Below are positions 1 through 10,910 of a DNA stretch of 64,000 bases, one piece after another. Position 1 is the first letter of the stretch. Every line of letters begins with the position of its first letter. The notes beneath the pieces were generated by a model that saw nothing but the letters and a program-made list of their open reading frames with translations, did not search any database and had not been told where the DNA came from. The position numbers and the translations under genes are program-made. This stretch comes from Paraescarpia echinospica (lineage: Eukaryota > Annelida > Polychaeta > Sabellida > Siboglinidae). The DNA lies in the NCBI GenBank assembly GCA_020002185.1, contig CM034536.1:13488511-13552510 (forward strand), read 5' to 3'.

Positions 1-299
1 NNNNNNNNNNNNNNNNNNNNNNNNNNNNNNNNNNNNNNNNNNNNNNNNNNNNNNNNNNNNNNNNNNNNNNNNNNNNNNNNNNNNNNNNNNNNNNNNNNNN
101 NNNNNNNNNNNNNNNNNNNNNNNNNNNNNNNNNNNNNNNNNNNNNNNNNNNNNNNNNNNNNNNNNNNNNNNNNNNNNNNNNNNNNNNNNNNNNNNNNNNN
201 NNNNNNNNNNNNNNNNNNNNNNNNNNNNNNNNNNNNNNNNNNNNNNNNNNNNNNNNNNNNNNNNNNNNNNNNNNNNNNNNNNNNNNNNNNNNNNNNNNN
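1..299. other. Assembly gap (N run)
   Basis: All bases are N. The gap abuts the 78-bp minisatellite directly, so the array is probably longer than what is assembled. Confidence 1.
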
Positions 300-3264
300 A
301 GGAATGATTTCTGGGGCAATTCACCACCCCAGACTCGGCAGCAACACATTTTGTGAGGTCGGAGGATGGTCACTTCAAGGAATGATTTCTGGGGCAATTC
401 ACCACCCCAGACTCGGCAGCAACACATTTTGTGAGGTCGGAGGATGGTCACTTCAAGGAATGATTTCTGGGGCAATTCACCACCCCAGACTCGGCAGCAA
501 CACATTTTGTGAGGTCGGAGGATGGTCCCTTCAAGGAATGATTTCTGGGGCAATTCACCACCCCAGATTCGGCAGCAACACATTTTGTGAGGTCGGAGGA
601 TGGTCCGTTCAAGGAATGATTTCTGGGGCAATTCACCACCCCAGACTCGGCAGCAACACAGTTTGTGATGTCGGAGGATGGTCCCTTCAAGGAATGATTT
701 CTGGGGCAATTCACCACCCCAGACTCGGCAGCAACACAGTTTGTGATGTCGGCGGATGGTCCCTTCAAGGAATGATTTCTGGGGCAATTCACCACCCCAG
801 ACTCGGCAGCAACACATTTTGTGAGGTCGGAGGATGGTCACTTCAAGGAATGATTTCTGGGGCAATTCACCACCCCAGACTCGGTAGCAACACATTTTGT
901 GATGTCGGAGGATGGTCCCTTCAAGGAATGATTTCTGGGGCAATTCACCACCCCAGACTCGGCAGCAACACAATTTGTGATGTCGGAGGATGGTCCCTTC
1001 AAGGAATGATTTCTGGGGCAATTCACCACCCCAGACTCGGCAGCAACACATTTTATGAGGTCGGAGGATGGTCCCTTCAAGGAATGATTTCTGGGGCAAT
1101 TCACCACCCCAGACTCGGCAGCAACACATTTTGTGAGGTCGGAGGATGGTCCCTTCAAGGAATGATTTCTGGGGCAATTCACCACCCCAGACTCGGCAGC
1201 AACACATTTTGTGATGTCGGAGGACGGTCCCTTCAAGGAATGATTTCTGGGGCAATTCACCACCCCAGACTCGACAGCAACACATTTTGTGAGATCGGAG
1301 GATGGTCCCTTCAAGGAATGATTTCTGGGGCAATTCACCACCCCAGACTCGGCAGCAACACAGTTTGTGATGTCGGAGGATGGTCCCTTCAAGGAATGAT
1401 TTCTGGGGCAATTCACCACCCCAGACTCGGCAGCAACACTGTTTGTGATATCGGAGGATGGTCCCTTCAAGGAATGATTTCTGGGGCAATTCACCACCCC
1501 AGACTCGGCAGCAACACAGTTTGTGATGTCGGCGGATGGTCCCTTCAAGGAATGATTTCTGGGGCAATTCACCACCCCAGACTCGGCAGCAACACAGTTT
1601 GTGATGTCGGAGGATGGTCCCTTCAAGGAATGATTTCTGGGGCAATTCACCACCCCAGACTCGGCAGCAACACATTTTGTGATGTCGGATGATGGTCCGT
1701 TCAAGGAATGATTTCTGGGGCAATTCACCACCCCAGACTCGGCAGCAACACATTTTATGAGGTCGGAGGATGGTCCCTTCAAGGAATGATTTCTGGGGCA
1801 ATTCACCACCCCAGACTCGGCAGCAACACAGTTTGTGAGGTCGGAGGATGGTCCCTTCAAGGAATGATTTCTGGGGCAATTCACCACCCCAGACTCGGCA
1901 GCAACACATTTTGTGAGGTCGGAGGATGGTCCCTTCAAGGAATGATTTCTGGGGCAATTCACCACCCCAGACTCGGCAGCAACACATTTTGTGAGGTCGG
2001 AGGATGGTCCCTTCAAGGAATGATTTCTGGGGCAATTCACCACCCCAGACTCGGCAGCAACACAGTTTGTGATGTCGGAGGATGATCCCTTCAAGGAATG
2101 ATTTCTGGGGCAATTCACCACCGCAGACTCGGCAGCAACACAGTTTGTGATGTCGGCGGATGGTCCCTTCAAGGAATGATATCTGGGACAATTCACCACC
2201 CCAGACTCGGCAGCAACACAGTTTGTGATGTCGGCGGATGGTCCCTTCAAGGAATGATTTCTGGGGCAATTCACCACCCCAGACTCGGCAGCAACACAGT
2301 TTGTGATGTCGGAGGATGGTCCCTTCAAGGAATGATTTCTGGGGCAATTCACCACCCCAGACTCGGCAGCAACACAGTTTGTGATGTCGGCGGATGGTCC
2401 CTTCAAGGAATGATTTCTGGGGCAATTCACCACCCCAGACTCGGCAGCAACACAGTTTGTGATGTCGGAGGACGGTCCCTTCAAGGAATGATTTCTGGGG
2501 CAATTCACCACCCCAGACTCGGCAGCAACACATTTTGTGAGGTCGGAGGATGGTCACTTCAAGGAATGATTTCTGGGGCAATTCACCACCCCAGACTCGG
2601 CAGCAACACATTTTGTGAGGTCGGAGGATGGTCCCTTCAAGGAATGATTTCTGGGGCAATTCACCACCCCAGATTCGGCAGCAACACATTTTGTGAGGTC
2701 GGAGGATGGTCCGTTCAAGGAATGATTTCTGGGGTAATTCACCACCCCAGACTCGGCAGCAACACAGTTTGTGATGTCGGAGGATGGTCCCTTCAAGGAA
2801 TGATTTCTGGGGCAATTCACCACCCCAGACTCGGCAGCAACACAGTTTGTGATGTCGGCGGATGGTCCCTTCAAGGAATGATTTCTGGGGCAATTCACCA
2901 CCCCAGACTCGGCAGCAACACATTTTGTGAGGTCGGAGGATGGTCACTTCAAGGAATGATTTCTGGGGCAATTCACCACCCCAGACTCGGCAGCAACACA
3001 TTTTGTGATGTCGGAGGATGGTCCCTTCAAGGAATGATTTCTGGGGCAATTCACCACCCCAGACTCGGCAGCAACACAGTTTGTGATGTCGGAGGATGGG
3101 CCCTTCAAGGAATGATTTCTGGGGCAATTCACCACCCCAGACTCGGCAGTAACACATTTTGTGAGGTCGGAGGATGGTCACTTCAAGGAATGATTTCTGG
3201 GGCAATTCACAACCCCAGACTCGGCAGCAACACATTTTATGATGTCGGAGAATGGTCCCTTCAG
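300..3264. repeat. 78-bp minisatellite, about 38 copies
   Basis: A 78-bp unit beginning aatgatttctggggcaattc repeats head to tail about 38 times; the last unit degrades near 3230-3264. Because 78 is 26 x 3 and the unit has no stop in one frame of each strand, it yields open frames of 26-residue peptides on both strands (+ at 304-1692, 1708-2085 and 2098-3369; - at 838-2511). TGA stops at 1690 and 2083 break the + frame. Differences between units are silent (GGA/GGC, TCA/TCC) and replacing (TTT/GTT/ATT, GAG/GAT) alike, so purifying selection on a protein is not evident. An eight-unit block (382-1005) recurs at 2488-3111, exactly 27 units later. Confidence 0.97.
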
Positions 3265-3982
3265 GATGGGGTCAAACATTTAGCGTCGTTTACACCGTCG
3301 CCTCAGAGGGGTGCAATTGGATGTTTTTGCCCCCCCCCCATAGACTACATTATCTGGAACCACTCCTGATGTTAATTTTTAGGGTGTTTGTTTGCCTTGA
3401 CTTGGTCTTTCTAGAATATTGATCTTCAACCCAATCTTTGAGCAAACACTTTAATGTGCAACTGGGAAATGTAGCGCTGGCATGCTATTTACAAACTCTA
3501 AATTTTATATGAAGTTGTAAATATGGGTCTATAACACATACATTATGTACACGAACGCACGTACGCACGCACACACACGCACACACACTTAAGTTTTACA
3601 TATATTTATTTATTTTGGTGCAATTTCTACATGAAATGTCGGTTTGAAAGTATCTAATTGGATTCAAATAAAACTTGAAATACACCATTTTAATGAAAGA
3701 TAATCAAATCTGTAAACACTACTTCTAGCGAAAACATCAGAAGCATTGTGACAACCAACTTCGCCCCCCCCCCATACCGCCGAAGTTTGTGTTTGTTATT
3801 TACAAAGACATTTTTTATTTTAGTTTAAATAGTAGGCCTAAGCGATATTAACACAAGAGCCAACACGCCAACACATTTATGCATCAAAATATACTCCGAA
3901 GCTATCCGGTAAGTAGGCCTATTAACAAGCAATTCGCTGAGTCAATCGAACACGCCAAACATCAAAGGACATTGCAGTAAAC
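3265..3982. other. Non-coding AT-rich stretch with a CA/CG microsatellite
   Basis: No supported gene. An imperfect (CA)n tract with CG interruptions lies at about 3551-3590 and a C run near 3765. The first TAGGCCTA octamers occur at 3833 and 3914. Confidence 0.6.
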
Positions 3983-4257
3983 GGTAAAGGTAAGTTTTTA
4001 CATAGCGCGGTATCCAATATTTATGACTGCTCAACGCGCTTTTCTTTATTCCCTCGCAGACTTGTTCAATCGAACAACATATCAAATTATCTAGGAAGCA
4101 TTCAGCCATGCTGTAATTACTGCGCGAAGACCATTCGTACACATATGTCCACCACTATCTACAGCCAAGTACTCGTGAATATTTGAGTGAACTGGAGCAA
4201 AACAAAGTGAATGAACTCGACGGCAGCCCAAGGATTTGAACCAGGAATACTCTATAA
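3983..4257 (-). mobile_element. tRNA-derived SINE, reverse orientation
   Basis: Read on the minus strand this has the same order as the other SINE copies here: a B-box-like GGTTCAAATCC (about 4234-4244), the central CTCCAGTTCACTCA segment, a GAATGCTTCC block, a GATTGAACAAGTCTGC block, and the 3' end CGCGCTATGTAAAAACTTACC. The tRNA head is cut short at about 4257, where a different repeat begins. It lies head to head with the SINE at 4364-4696. Confidence 0.8.
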
Positions 4258-4363
4258 CAGCGGTTCTTATTGCGTCGCGACAACAATTTGGGTTGCGACC
4301 TAAATTGGATCGCCAAGTCGTTTTGAATGAGTCACCAAGAGTTTCAAGTTACCCAGAACACAG
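4258..4363. mobile_element. Possible hAT-type MITE fragment
   Basis: The segment starts with cagcggttctta and contains tcgcgac and gggttgcgacc blocks, the pattern of widespread hAT-derived MITEs that begin CAG(T/C)GGTTCT. No opposite terminus was seen before the next SINE starts. Assigned by pattern recognition only. Confidence 0.3.
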
Positions 4364-4696
4364 GGCAAGTGGGGCAGAGGTAAAAACTCCGGACCCTCGA
4401 CTGAGAAAACGCAGGTTCGAATCCTGTGCGGCGGTGTCGAAGCTTGGGCAAGTTTCGTTTACTCTGCATTGCTTCAGTTCACTCAGCTGTATGGATGAGT
4501 ACCTGGCTATAGATATATATGGTGGTTATTTGTGTACAAACAGTCTTCGCGCATTAATTGCAGCTGAATGCTTCCCAGAGAATTCGAGATGGTGTTCGAT
4601 TGAACAGGTCTGCCAGGGAGTAAAGTGTAAAGCGCCTTGAACAGTCCTGAGGACTGGATACTGCGCTATATAAGAACTTACCTTTACCTACCTTTA
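4364..4696 (+). mobile_element. tRNA-derived SINE, near full length
   Basis: A tRNA-like head with a consensus pol III B box GGTTCGAATCC (4414-4424) is followed by the family body: TTCAGTTCACTCAGCTGTATG, ATTTGTGTACAAACAG, GAATGCTTCCCAGAGAA, GATTGAACAGGTCTGCCAGG. The 3' end is GCGCTATATAAGAACTTACC followed by CTTTACCT. The 134-residue open frame across it is incidental. At least six other copies lie in the window. Confidence 0.88.
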
Positions 4697-5508
4697 GGCC
4701 TACATGTGAGACGAATGTTTTTTATGTCACAATGTTATATGAATTTGATATGACATCACACGGCATTTCAAGTTCACGCTAATATTATTTGACAATTCAA
4801 CACTATCACTACTAGGGCCTATCGATGGACGTAAACTTCACATTCTCTCCGACCTTCGTCATGTTGAGCAAACAACGAGTAGGCCTATCTGCGAGCGCGT
4901 TATGGTGTTATATGGTATATATATATATATATATATATATATGACACCGATGCTGAGTGTTTTCTAACATTTGATAAATATTACTATCACAACGGTTATC
5001 TACGTAGGCATCCAGTCAGGGGAATAGCATTTTTGCTAGTATTACCAGTATAGTGTAGGTTTTTCTTTAGAATTTAACAGTTTTGTATTCACTTTGAACA
5101 TAATTGTGATCGAAATATTAAAATGGTGAACATTGTTTAGGGTTGATTATTAAAAGCAATTTGATGTAGTGTCAACACACCTATTTTGGCATAAAAACCC
5201 CAAATAAAAATATGGAAGAAACAGCCTAAGGGATCACCAAGCTTGGCCCTTTTTTCCTTTCCGAGATCCATTAAGCACGCTTATAGCGGGTGGGGACCTC
5301 CGGGTAAGCGTTGCACAACGTAACGTAGGGAGTGAGGTTCAAAATAAAACACCCGAAATAGTGGAATCCCTGTGCTCTCGATCAACAATGATCTAACCGC
5401 ATAGCCACCACGTCCTTATCATGTGCATCATTGGGGTATAGGCCTACACCTATACCTACATAAATATGCTGTTTATGATTAGTTCTGGAAACCTATATTG
5501 TAACCGCG
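4697..5508. other. Non-coding stretch with (AT)n microsatellite
   Basis: No gene is supported. A pure (AT)n run lies at about 4916-4942. TAGGCCTA octamers occur at 4695, 4880 and 5439. Confidence 0.55.
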
Positions 5509-5782
5509 GTGTTCCACGGGTGCAGATGTATGCTGGTTGACTATCAAAGAGAGACGAGGATGTGAAACCGCAAGGCCGCAGGAAAACAAGCATACCACGT
5601 TAAGATGCCACGAACACTCAACGTATATCCAGTGGCGTACCCCAGGTGTTCCACGGGTGCAGATGTATGCTGGTTGACTATCAAAGAGAGACGAGGATGT
5701 GAAACCGCAAGGCCGCAGGAAAACAAGCATACCACGTTAAGATGCCACGAACACTCAACGTATATCCAGTGGCGTACCCCAG
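5509..5782. repeat. Two identical 137-bp tandem copies
   Basis: 5509-5645 and 5646-5782 are identical by eye over all 137 bases, each ending in ccagtggcgtaccccag. A diverged third copy of the central part (ggttgactatcaaagagaga through cacgaacactcaacgta) lies at 14037-14130, so the unit belongs to a dispersed repeat that was recently duplicated here. Confidence 0.9.
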
Positions 5783-6753
5783 GGGTTTTTTGGTTGCCCG
5801 GAAACACTCCCAAAATTCCTCACTATTGTATAATCCGTACAGCAGGGATGTACCTAGGGGTTTTATGGTTGGCCGGAAACCCCTCCAAATTTCTACACTG
5901 CTGTATGATCAAAAGTATGGCAATGTACGTGAGTACACGGAAGGAAGACAGTAATACCCATAGGCGCGGGAACAGGGTTAGGGTTATAACTTGGTTTTGA
6001 AGAGCACTGCTCCCCTGTGTTCGGATGTCATGACAGCCGAGACTGCAGAGAAGCTGAAGTTACACCGGCGAAACATTTTCAACAGAACACCCCCCCCCGA
6101 GACAGCCACAGGGTGAAGGAGAAGATGTGAAGATATTTCGTCCTCGCGCCACTGGTAATGCTCATTTGGAAACCACCCAACATGTCAATCCTGGGTGTGC
6201 CCCTGAGATCTATGGATGTAAAAAAGGCAGAGCTGCGCAGGTGGACGAAATTTAGGACAAATCTGACACACTGAAAGAACAACTTATACACTATTAAATA
6301 ACTTGCATTAAACGAATGATTACACTAAATGTGCAAGTTGTATGTAGACAATATTCATAAACAATGTCAAGCCCCCATGCCGTATCAATACGCCTACGAA
6401 AAGGGGCAAGTCGCCCAGTGGCAGGCGTTTCGCCCCACAAAAAAATAATATATGTCAACGCGACTCCATATATTATAAGGAGCCACGTTGACACAATATT
6501 TGTTACTTTATTTCAGGAATCTGGGACATAGGCCTAAACCATGTGTATAACGAATGAGTACAAAAGTATATATTATATATGACGAATATAAAGTTGATAT
6601 GTGCATAATAGGGTAGTCTTTCTCAAAAAGATTTTTTTTCACTGGGGGGTGTACAGGCCAGTGTTACGAAGCCCGATAAGGGGTTTGAGTGTATCTGAAA
6701 CAGCCAAAAATCGCGTGACGTACTTTATGAGTGCCCCCTAGACACGCCACTGC
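5768..6753. mobile_element. Candidate DNA-transposon relic with CAGTGGCG ends
   Basis: The left end reads cagtggcgtaccccagg (5767-5783). At about 6735-6753 the sequence ends ...ccccctagacacgccactg, an imperfect inverted match, as in invertebrate MITEs with CAGTGGCG termini. Inside are two 75-bp direct copies of a ggggtttt-tggttg-ccggaaac block (5782 and 5857) and a ctgcgcaggtggacgaaa block shared with 14160. No transposase frame or clear target duplication is visible, so the true limits are uncertain. Confidence 0.4.
6453..6493. other. Imperfect hairpin
   Basis: tgtcaacgcgactcc pairs with ggagccacgttgaca across a tatatta-containing loop with two mismatches. Its function is unknown. Confidence 0.4.
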
Positions 6754-7194
6754 CCACATCGAAATTTAGAGATCACGGTTTTGACGATCATTGAATCTTT
6801 CCGTATTTTAAATCGGAGTTATTATTGACATTTTATTTTTGTTTCCTACACGCCCATTTGGCTGTTCATAGCATAGGCAAGCATGGAATCATACATAAAG
6901 TCGCCTACATCACGCTAAATGTTGATTTTTTAGACCCCCACCCCTTTGGTACGTTTCATAACGTTGGCTGTAACCCCTAAATGTAGACCTACATTTGTTT
7001 TGAAGAACCCCCCCATCTATTGTGCACTCATTGATTTTACGCTCGGTATATATGCATACGTGTATTGATTGGTAATTCACAGGTTGAATAAAGGTACGTG
7101 TACATTCTAACAGTAAACAATAACACCAACTGTCCTTGTTTATGTAGGCCTACTTTTAATAGAACTAAGGTATACTGATTGACCGGGAGGAGGC
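6754..7194. other. Non-coding, nothing recognised
   Basis: AT-rich sequence with short C runs (about 6940 and 7010) and one TAGGCCTA at 7145. No coding or mobile signature was seen. Confidence 0.5.
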
Positions 7195-7345
7195 GGGTCC
7201 GGTAACTCCGCGGGTAGTCGCGTCGGGCTGTCGATCAGGGTTCGAATCCAGCTAAGCATATATCGGTTTCGACATTTTGGCAATATCGTTCACCCAAACC
7301 CGTTGTCTGTTTCTTTCGGAAGGGACACTACAAGCACTGGTATCA
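7195..7345 (+). mobile_element. Second SINE family, tRNA-like head
   Basis: A tRNA-like region carries an A-box-like ggtaactccgcgggtagtcg and a consensus B box GGTTCGAATCC at 7239-7249. The body (cgacattttggcaatatcg, cacccaaacccgttg) does not match the main SINE family of this window. A folded mature tRNA is not convincing. The 3' end is undefined. Confidence 0.5.
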
Positions 7346-8300
7346 GAACCAACTTAATATTGAGGGGGCTGAGCTCGGAGCTTCAGTTCACCACTCCGCT
7401 GTCGGTTCGGTCAGATATACATATGTGACATCGGTTGACGGCGGGGGGGGGGGTTCGCAGTGACGTTCAATTTTTTTGTCTTGCCTCTCAACACTCAACA
7501 TCGGGGGAGAAGGGGATGTTGAACATTTTTTCCGCGACTACGTTCTCAATTTTGCCACGAACAAACTAGAGGCGTATGAGTGTTGTTGACAATTTTCACA
7601 AAAGAACGGCTTGTTTTCTACGAAGTACCAACTGGAACGGTGATCACCAAATAAAAAAATCTCAATATTGGGCAGCCTCCTATGCCCTCCCGGTTCCGTC
7701 GCCATGTATACGTCTACAAGTCGTATTCTTTCTAACATGGAAAGTAAAAAATGTATGTACAGTTAAATAAAAAACCCTTAAGGGAGCTTCGTTTGTTGGT
7801 GTCAGAACCCTTAAATTCTGACCATGGAGTATGCGCTACGAGCTTGCGGTAGGGCCTACCAGCGCAGATAGCACGTCATAATTATTGTATTGAAGCCATT
7901 TGAACTCTTTTTTTGTATTGACACGTTCAAAACGCTAAACGACACACCCTTCTGATTGTAAATGACATAGTCCTAGGGGTCTATAGTAATTGTTGCCATA
8001 ATTCTGATATTGCCAGCTAAAGAAACTAAAACATTTTCGTTTTTAATCGTTACGTAACGCTGGCCGAGAGACCCCATCCCCATGTAACGCATCCGGAGAC
8101 GACCTACCCCCCCAAACGCGACGTAGCCTGCTATCTAGGCTCTCCAGTATCCACGATCCATGACCTTGTGATAGACCCTCCATGCAGTTGTCTACTAGGC
8201 TGATAAATAAACAAACTATGCATTGATTTGATTGGTAGGCGAATGGTGCTAATGAATAAACATCCACATAAACAAGTGTCAATTAATTGATCAGTGTTGA
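7346..8300. other. Non-coding, nothing recognised
   Basis: Contains a G run at 7443-7452 and moderately CpG-containing sequence at about 8050-8120. Short open frames here show no family signature. Confidence 0.5.
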
Positions 8301-8336
8301 TAGGCCTAGGCCTATATACATATATGTATAGGCCTA
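8301..8336. other. Near-palindrome built from TAGGCCTA octamers
   Basis: Two overlapping TAGGCCTA (8301 and 8307) and a third at 8329 flank tatacatatatgtata, making a near-perfect palindrome that could extrude as a cruciform. Confidence 0.6.
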
Positions 8337-8363
8337 GATGTAATTTTAATAATTGCTTTTACT

Positions 8364-8410
8364 ACACACACACACACACATATATATATATACATATATA
8401 TATATACATA
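8364..8410. repeat. Compound (CA)n(TA)n microsatellite
   Basis: A run of CA repeats is followed by TA repeats with acat interruptions. Confidence 0.85.
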
Positions 8411-8926
8411 ATGTTATATACATTATACTATAATTTTATTATAGTAGATGCTCGCAAGCCTAATGTTAATCATATACAATAAAAACCCTTCAATTTCATG
8501 CATATTTAAAAATACTGAACGTTTTAGGCCAAATTATGCTTAGAGCCTTAGTCTACAAACAGTTTTTTTCTTCTCGATTTTACAAAGTAATCACTTCGCT
8601 TGACACGACAATACGGTCTGGATTCATAATGTAGATAATACGATGAACGAAGCGTTATCTAAACTGCTTTCTTTTATGATTAGCATCAACTCTCGGAGCT
8701 CACTATGTTCGGGAATATTCGGCATCCAATGAACGGGACACTTACAAAATTCACCTCAACATCGTCATCCTAGAAGGCGCAGTCTAAACTCGTAAGGGGT
8801 TCAGGAAACAGGCTATTTCCCGGAACACCGTTATTTGGCTTTATTTGTTGTTACATGAATTAATTATTTAATTGGTATTCAGAATTTCATTCTAAGTTAC
8901 ACATTAACACGGAACAGCTGACTCGG
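8411..8926. other. Non-coding, nothing recognised
   Basis: AT-rich sequence without a coding, SINE or terminal-repeat signature. Confidence 0.5.
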
Positions 8927-9511
8927 CTACGTCATACAATAACGGCATTTCAATGGTGTTTTTGTGATGTAATTCAGGTGCTCGCCCTTACGGCACTCAC
9001 TGGCGAAACCTGAAGCTAGCAATCCATCTGCGCCAAGGCATTGACAGAAATATTTGGAGTATTTTGGGCAAAGGAATATTAGGTGTTGTCGGTACATTTG
9101 GACAGAAAAAACATCGCACAGCATAGACTGGATATAGTTGACGTTCGTCTGTGAGGGACACACGGAAATAGCCGGGTGCAACGCGGCCACCGCCTTCGGA
9201 AAATGGATAACCCAACATAGCGCAAATGATGGCTCGGCCCTCGACTCGAATAGCGCATATTGTCGAGGCCGATTGCGATGTTCCCCCTCTCCAGAACCCA
9301 CATCAGGTAACGTAGTTGTATCTATGCTACCACATATACACAACGGACGCAGACACCAAAGGAAAATAGGCCACCATTTTACGTGTCTGCGTCGTCGCAT
9401 CGCTCGTAAGTTAGCGATGCGATTCCCATGCGAGCCAGGGTAGTGACTGACATCCGTCATTTCGCAAACACACCCGACATCTATGCCAACATTCCAAATG
9501 ACAACAAACAA
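8927..9511 (-). CDS. Unrecognised 194-codon ORF in a CpG-rich island
   Basis: The minus strand is open for 194 codons from an ATG at 9511 to a stop at 8927, long for such AT-rich surroundings and not produced by a tandem repeat. The predicted protein is Cys- and Arg-containing, with an RRRR stretch near residue 40, a hydrophobic WPIFLWCLRPLCIC patch, and CP..Y.KYFCQC near residue 150. No domain is recognised. The DNA (about 9130-9440) is clearly richer in CpG than its neighbours, and a 101-codon frame on the + strand overlaps it, so base composition may explain the openness. It could be the relic of a transposon ORF, a promoter CpG island, or chance. No splice pattern or neighbouring gene supports it. 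Confidence 0.2.
   Translation of the reverse strand: MFVVIWNVGIDVGCVCEMTDVSHYPGSHGNRIANLRAMRRRRHVKWWPIFLWCLRPLCICGSIDTTTLPDVGSGEGEHRNRPRQYALFESRAEPSFALCWVIHFPKAVAALHPAISVCPSQTNVNYIQSMLCDVFSVQMYRQHLIFLCPKYSKYFCQCLGADGLLASGFASECRKGEHLNYITKTPLKCRYCMT
9395..9422. other. Perfect 10-bp stem hairpin
   Basis: tcgcatcgct (9395-9404) and agcgatgcga (9413-9422) are exact inverted copies around the 8-nt loop cgtaagtt, inside the CpG-rich island. It could be a factor-binding site or part of a transposon end. Confidence 0.6.
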
Positions 9512-10015
9512 CGGCGTCAGGGTCTGTTAGCGTTGTATTCATAATTTGCTACGACGTATATGTGGCGATATTTTTCGTTACGAAGGATGCTCGTAGACCC
9601 GACAGACGGGGTTTTGTGGCAGTGCGGAATCGATCACTGAATAAACGTCTTTGACTTTGAAGCATGCATAAATCATCAGCGAAAGGAAAAGGCACAACCA
9701 ACATTGTCGTGTGCGTTTATTGAAGAAGAAATACGAATTTTCCAACACTGTCTGATGGATTTTATGTCTGAGCTTTTTTAATAATTATTTGTAAACATTT
9801 GTTTTACTGGGTGCCGGGTATTTCGGCCCACGGCGGGTTCGGCCCCTGGGCCAAACCATCCGTTTTTACTACCAGTGAACCGTGACCTGTTCATGGTCAC
9901 GTGGATCAAATTAACTGTTTGTGTAACTGATGCCAGTGGGCTCTATGGACCAAAATGTCCTTCCTTAAACTTTAAAGTCTGTTTGGAAACTGACTTGGAC
10001 TATTTTGACATGCGC
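9512..10015. other. Non-coding, nothing recognised
   Basis: A short GC-rich patch (gtgccgggtatttcggccc, about 9810) lies in AT-rich sequence. No feature is supported. Confidence 0.45.
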
Positions 10016-10550
10016 ATATATATATATATATATTATATAATATTATATATAAAACAAGTTGTTCTCTGTTTGCATATGCACCCACATCTCCGTCAGTTTT
10101 GCATGTATCGGGCTAAAATTTTCCATGTGATCTAGCAAGCCCATTGAGATGGTTCGTACCTTTAGATATTTTCGAAATTCGTCTGGGGTGGAGAACTTGG
10201 GGGGCTCAATATTTCAAAAGGCTGTACGTGGAGTTCCAGCTGCGGAATTTAGTGTTTTTCAAAATCATTGTAAAGATAATTATGCCATCAACATATATGT
10301 TGCTGGATGTATGCAGAAATTTTTAATAGTTTTTAAGTTATTGACGTTTGAAAATCCTCAGCGCTTAACATGCACTAGGTCTACCTGTCGCTGGTCATGT
10401 CCGCACGCTTACAAGTAGCGCCCTCTTTCGCATTTCATATATTTCCTACAGATTATGTGTCATTTAGCGTCAAAATTATCGCCCATCAAGTTAGTATATT
10501 ATAAAAAAAGTGAATGTCAAAAGTTATATTTGATAATTGAAAATACGACA
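10016..10550. mobile_element. Older Helitron-like or related repeat copy, fragment
   Basis: An (AT)n start followed by aaaacaagttgttctctgtttg and gcacccacatctcc parallels the start of the next element (aaaacagttcgttctctgtttg, gcaccttcatctcc). The 3' terminus of this copy was not found. Overlapping open frames at 10144-10418 are not recognised as protein. Confidence 0.35.
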
Positions 10551-10552
10551 TA

Positions 10553-10839
10553 TCTTCTATATTATAAAACAGTTCGTTCTCTGTTTGTCTGTGCACCTTC
10601 ATCTCCAATAGTTTTCAAATTTCAACCCAGCATCCGCCATCTGCCTGTTGCTGGTTACGACAGTTAGACAAGTGAGCATGTGCGATTTCTATCTAGCAAA
10701 AGGTTGTCCTAACAACTAGGCCAGTGACAAGTTACAATTTATGAATACGGGTAGGCTGGAAATATTTGGAATGGGTTTGGGGGTTCTGGTACATATGTCC
10801 TGTCTTTCTTCCCTGGTCAATGCCGGGTAACTCAGCTAG
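10553..10839 (+). mobile_element. Candidate non-autonomous Helitron, 287 bp
   Basis: The 3' end reads ccctggtcaatgccggg, then taactcag, then ctag, with T following at 10840. This fits a Helitron terminus: a short hairpin (CCCGG/CCGGG with one CpG-to-TpG change), a spacer of about 8 nt, CTRR, and insertion before T. A plausible 5' end is TC at 10553 preceded by A. No Rep/helicase ORF is present. Other explanations are possible, since Helitrons carry no target duplication to confirm the ends. Confidence 0.45.
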
Positions 10840-10885
<46 letters not shown>

Positions 10886-10910
10886 TGTATATATATTTAT
10901 ATATTTTATT
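10840..10910. repeat. (TA)n microsatellite
   Basis: About 70 bp of TA repeats with a few tgt interruptions, immediately after the Helitron-like terminus. Confidence 0.9.

Noticed and set aside
838..2511. 557-codon minus-strand ORF (and the + strand 462-codon ORF) as genes
   Set aside because: Both are produced by the 78-bp repeat with a period divisible by 3; no start, splice or domain evidence.
4364..4430. tRNA gene
   Set aside because: The B box is good, but it belongs to a SINE head followed by the family body; no cloverleaf with proper acceptor stem was seen. The same applies at 7195 and 32395.
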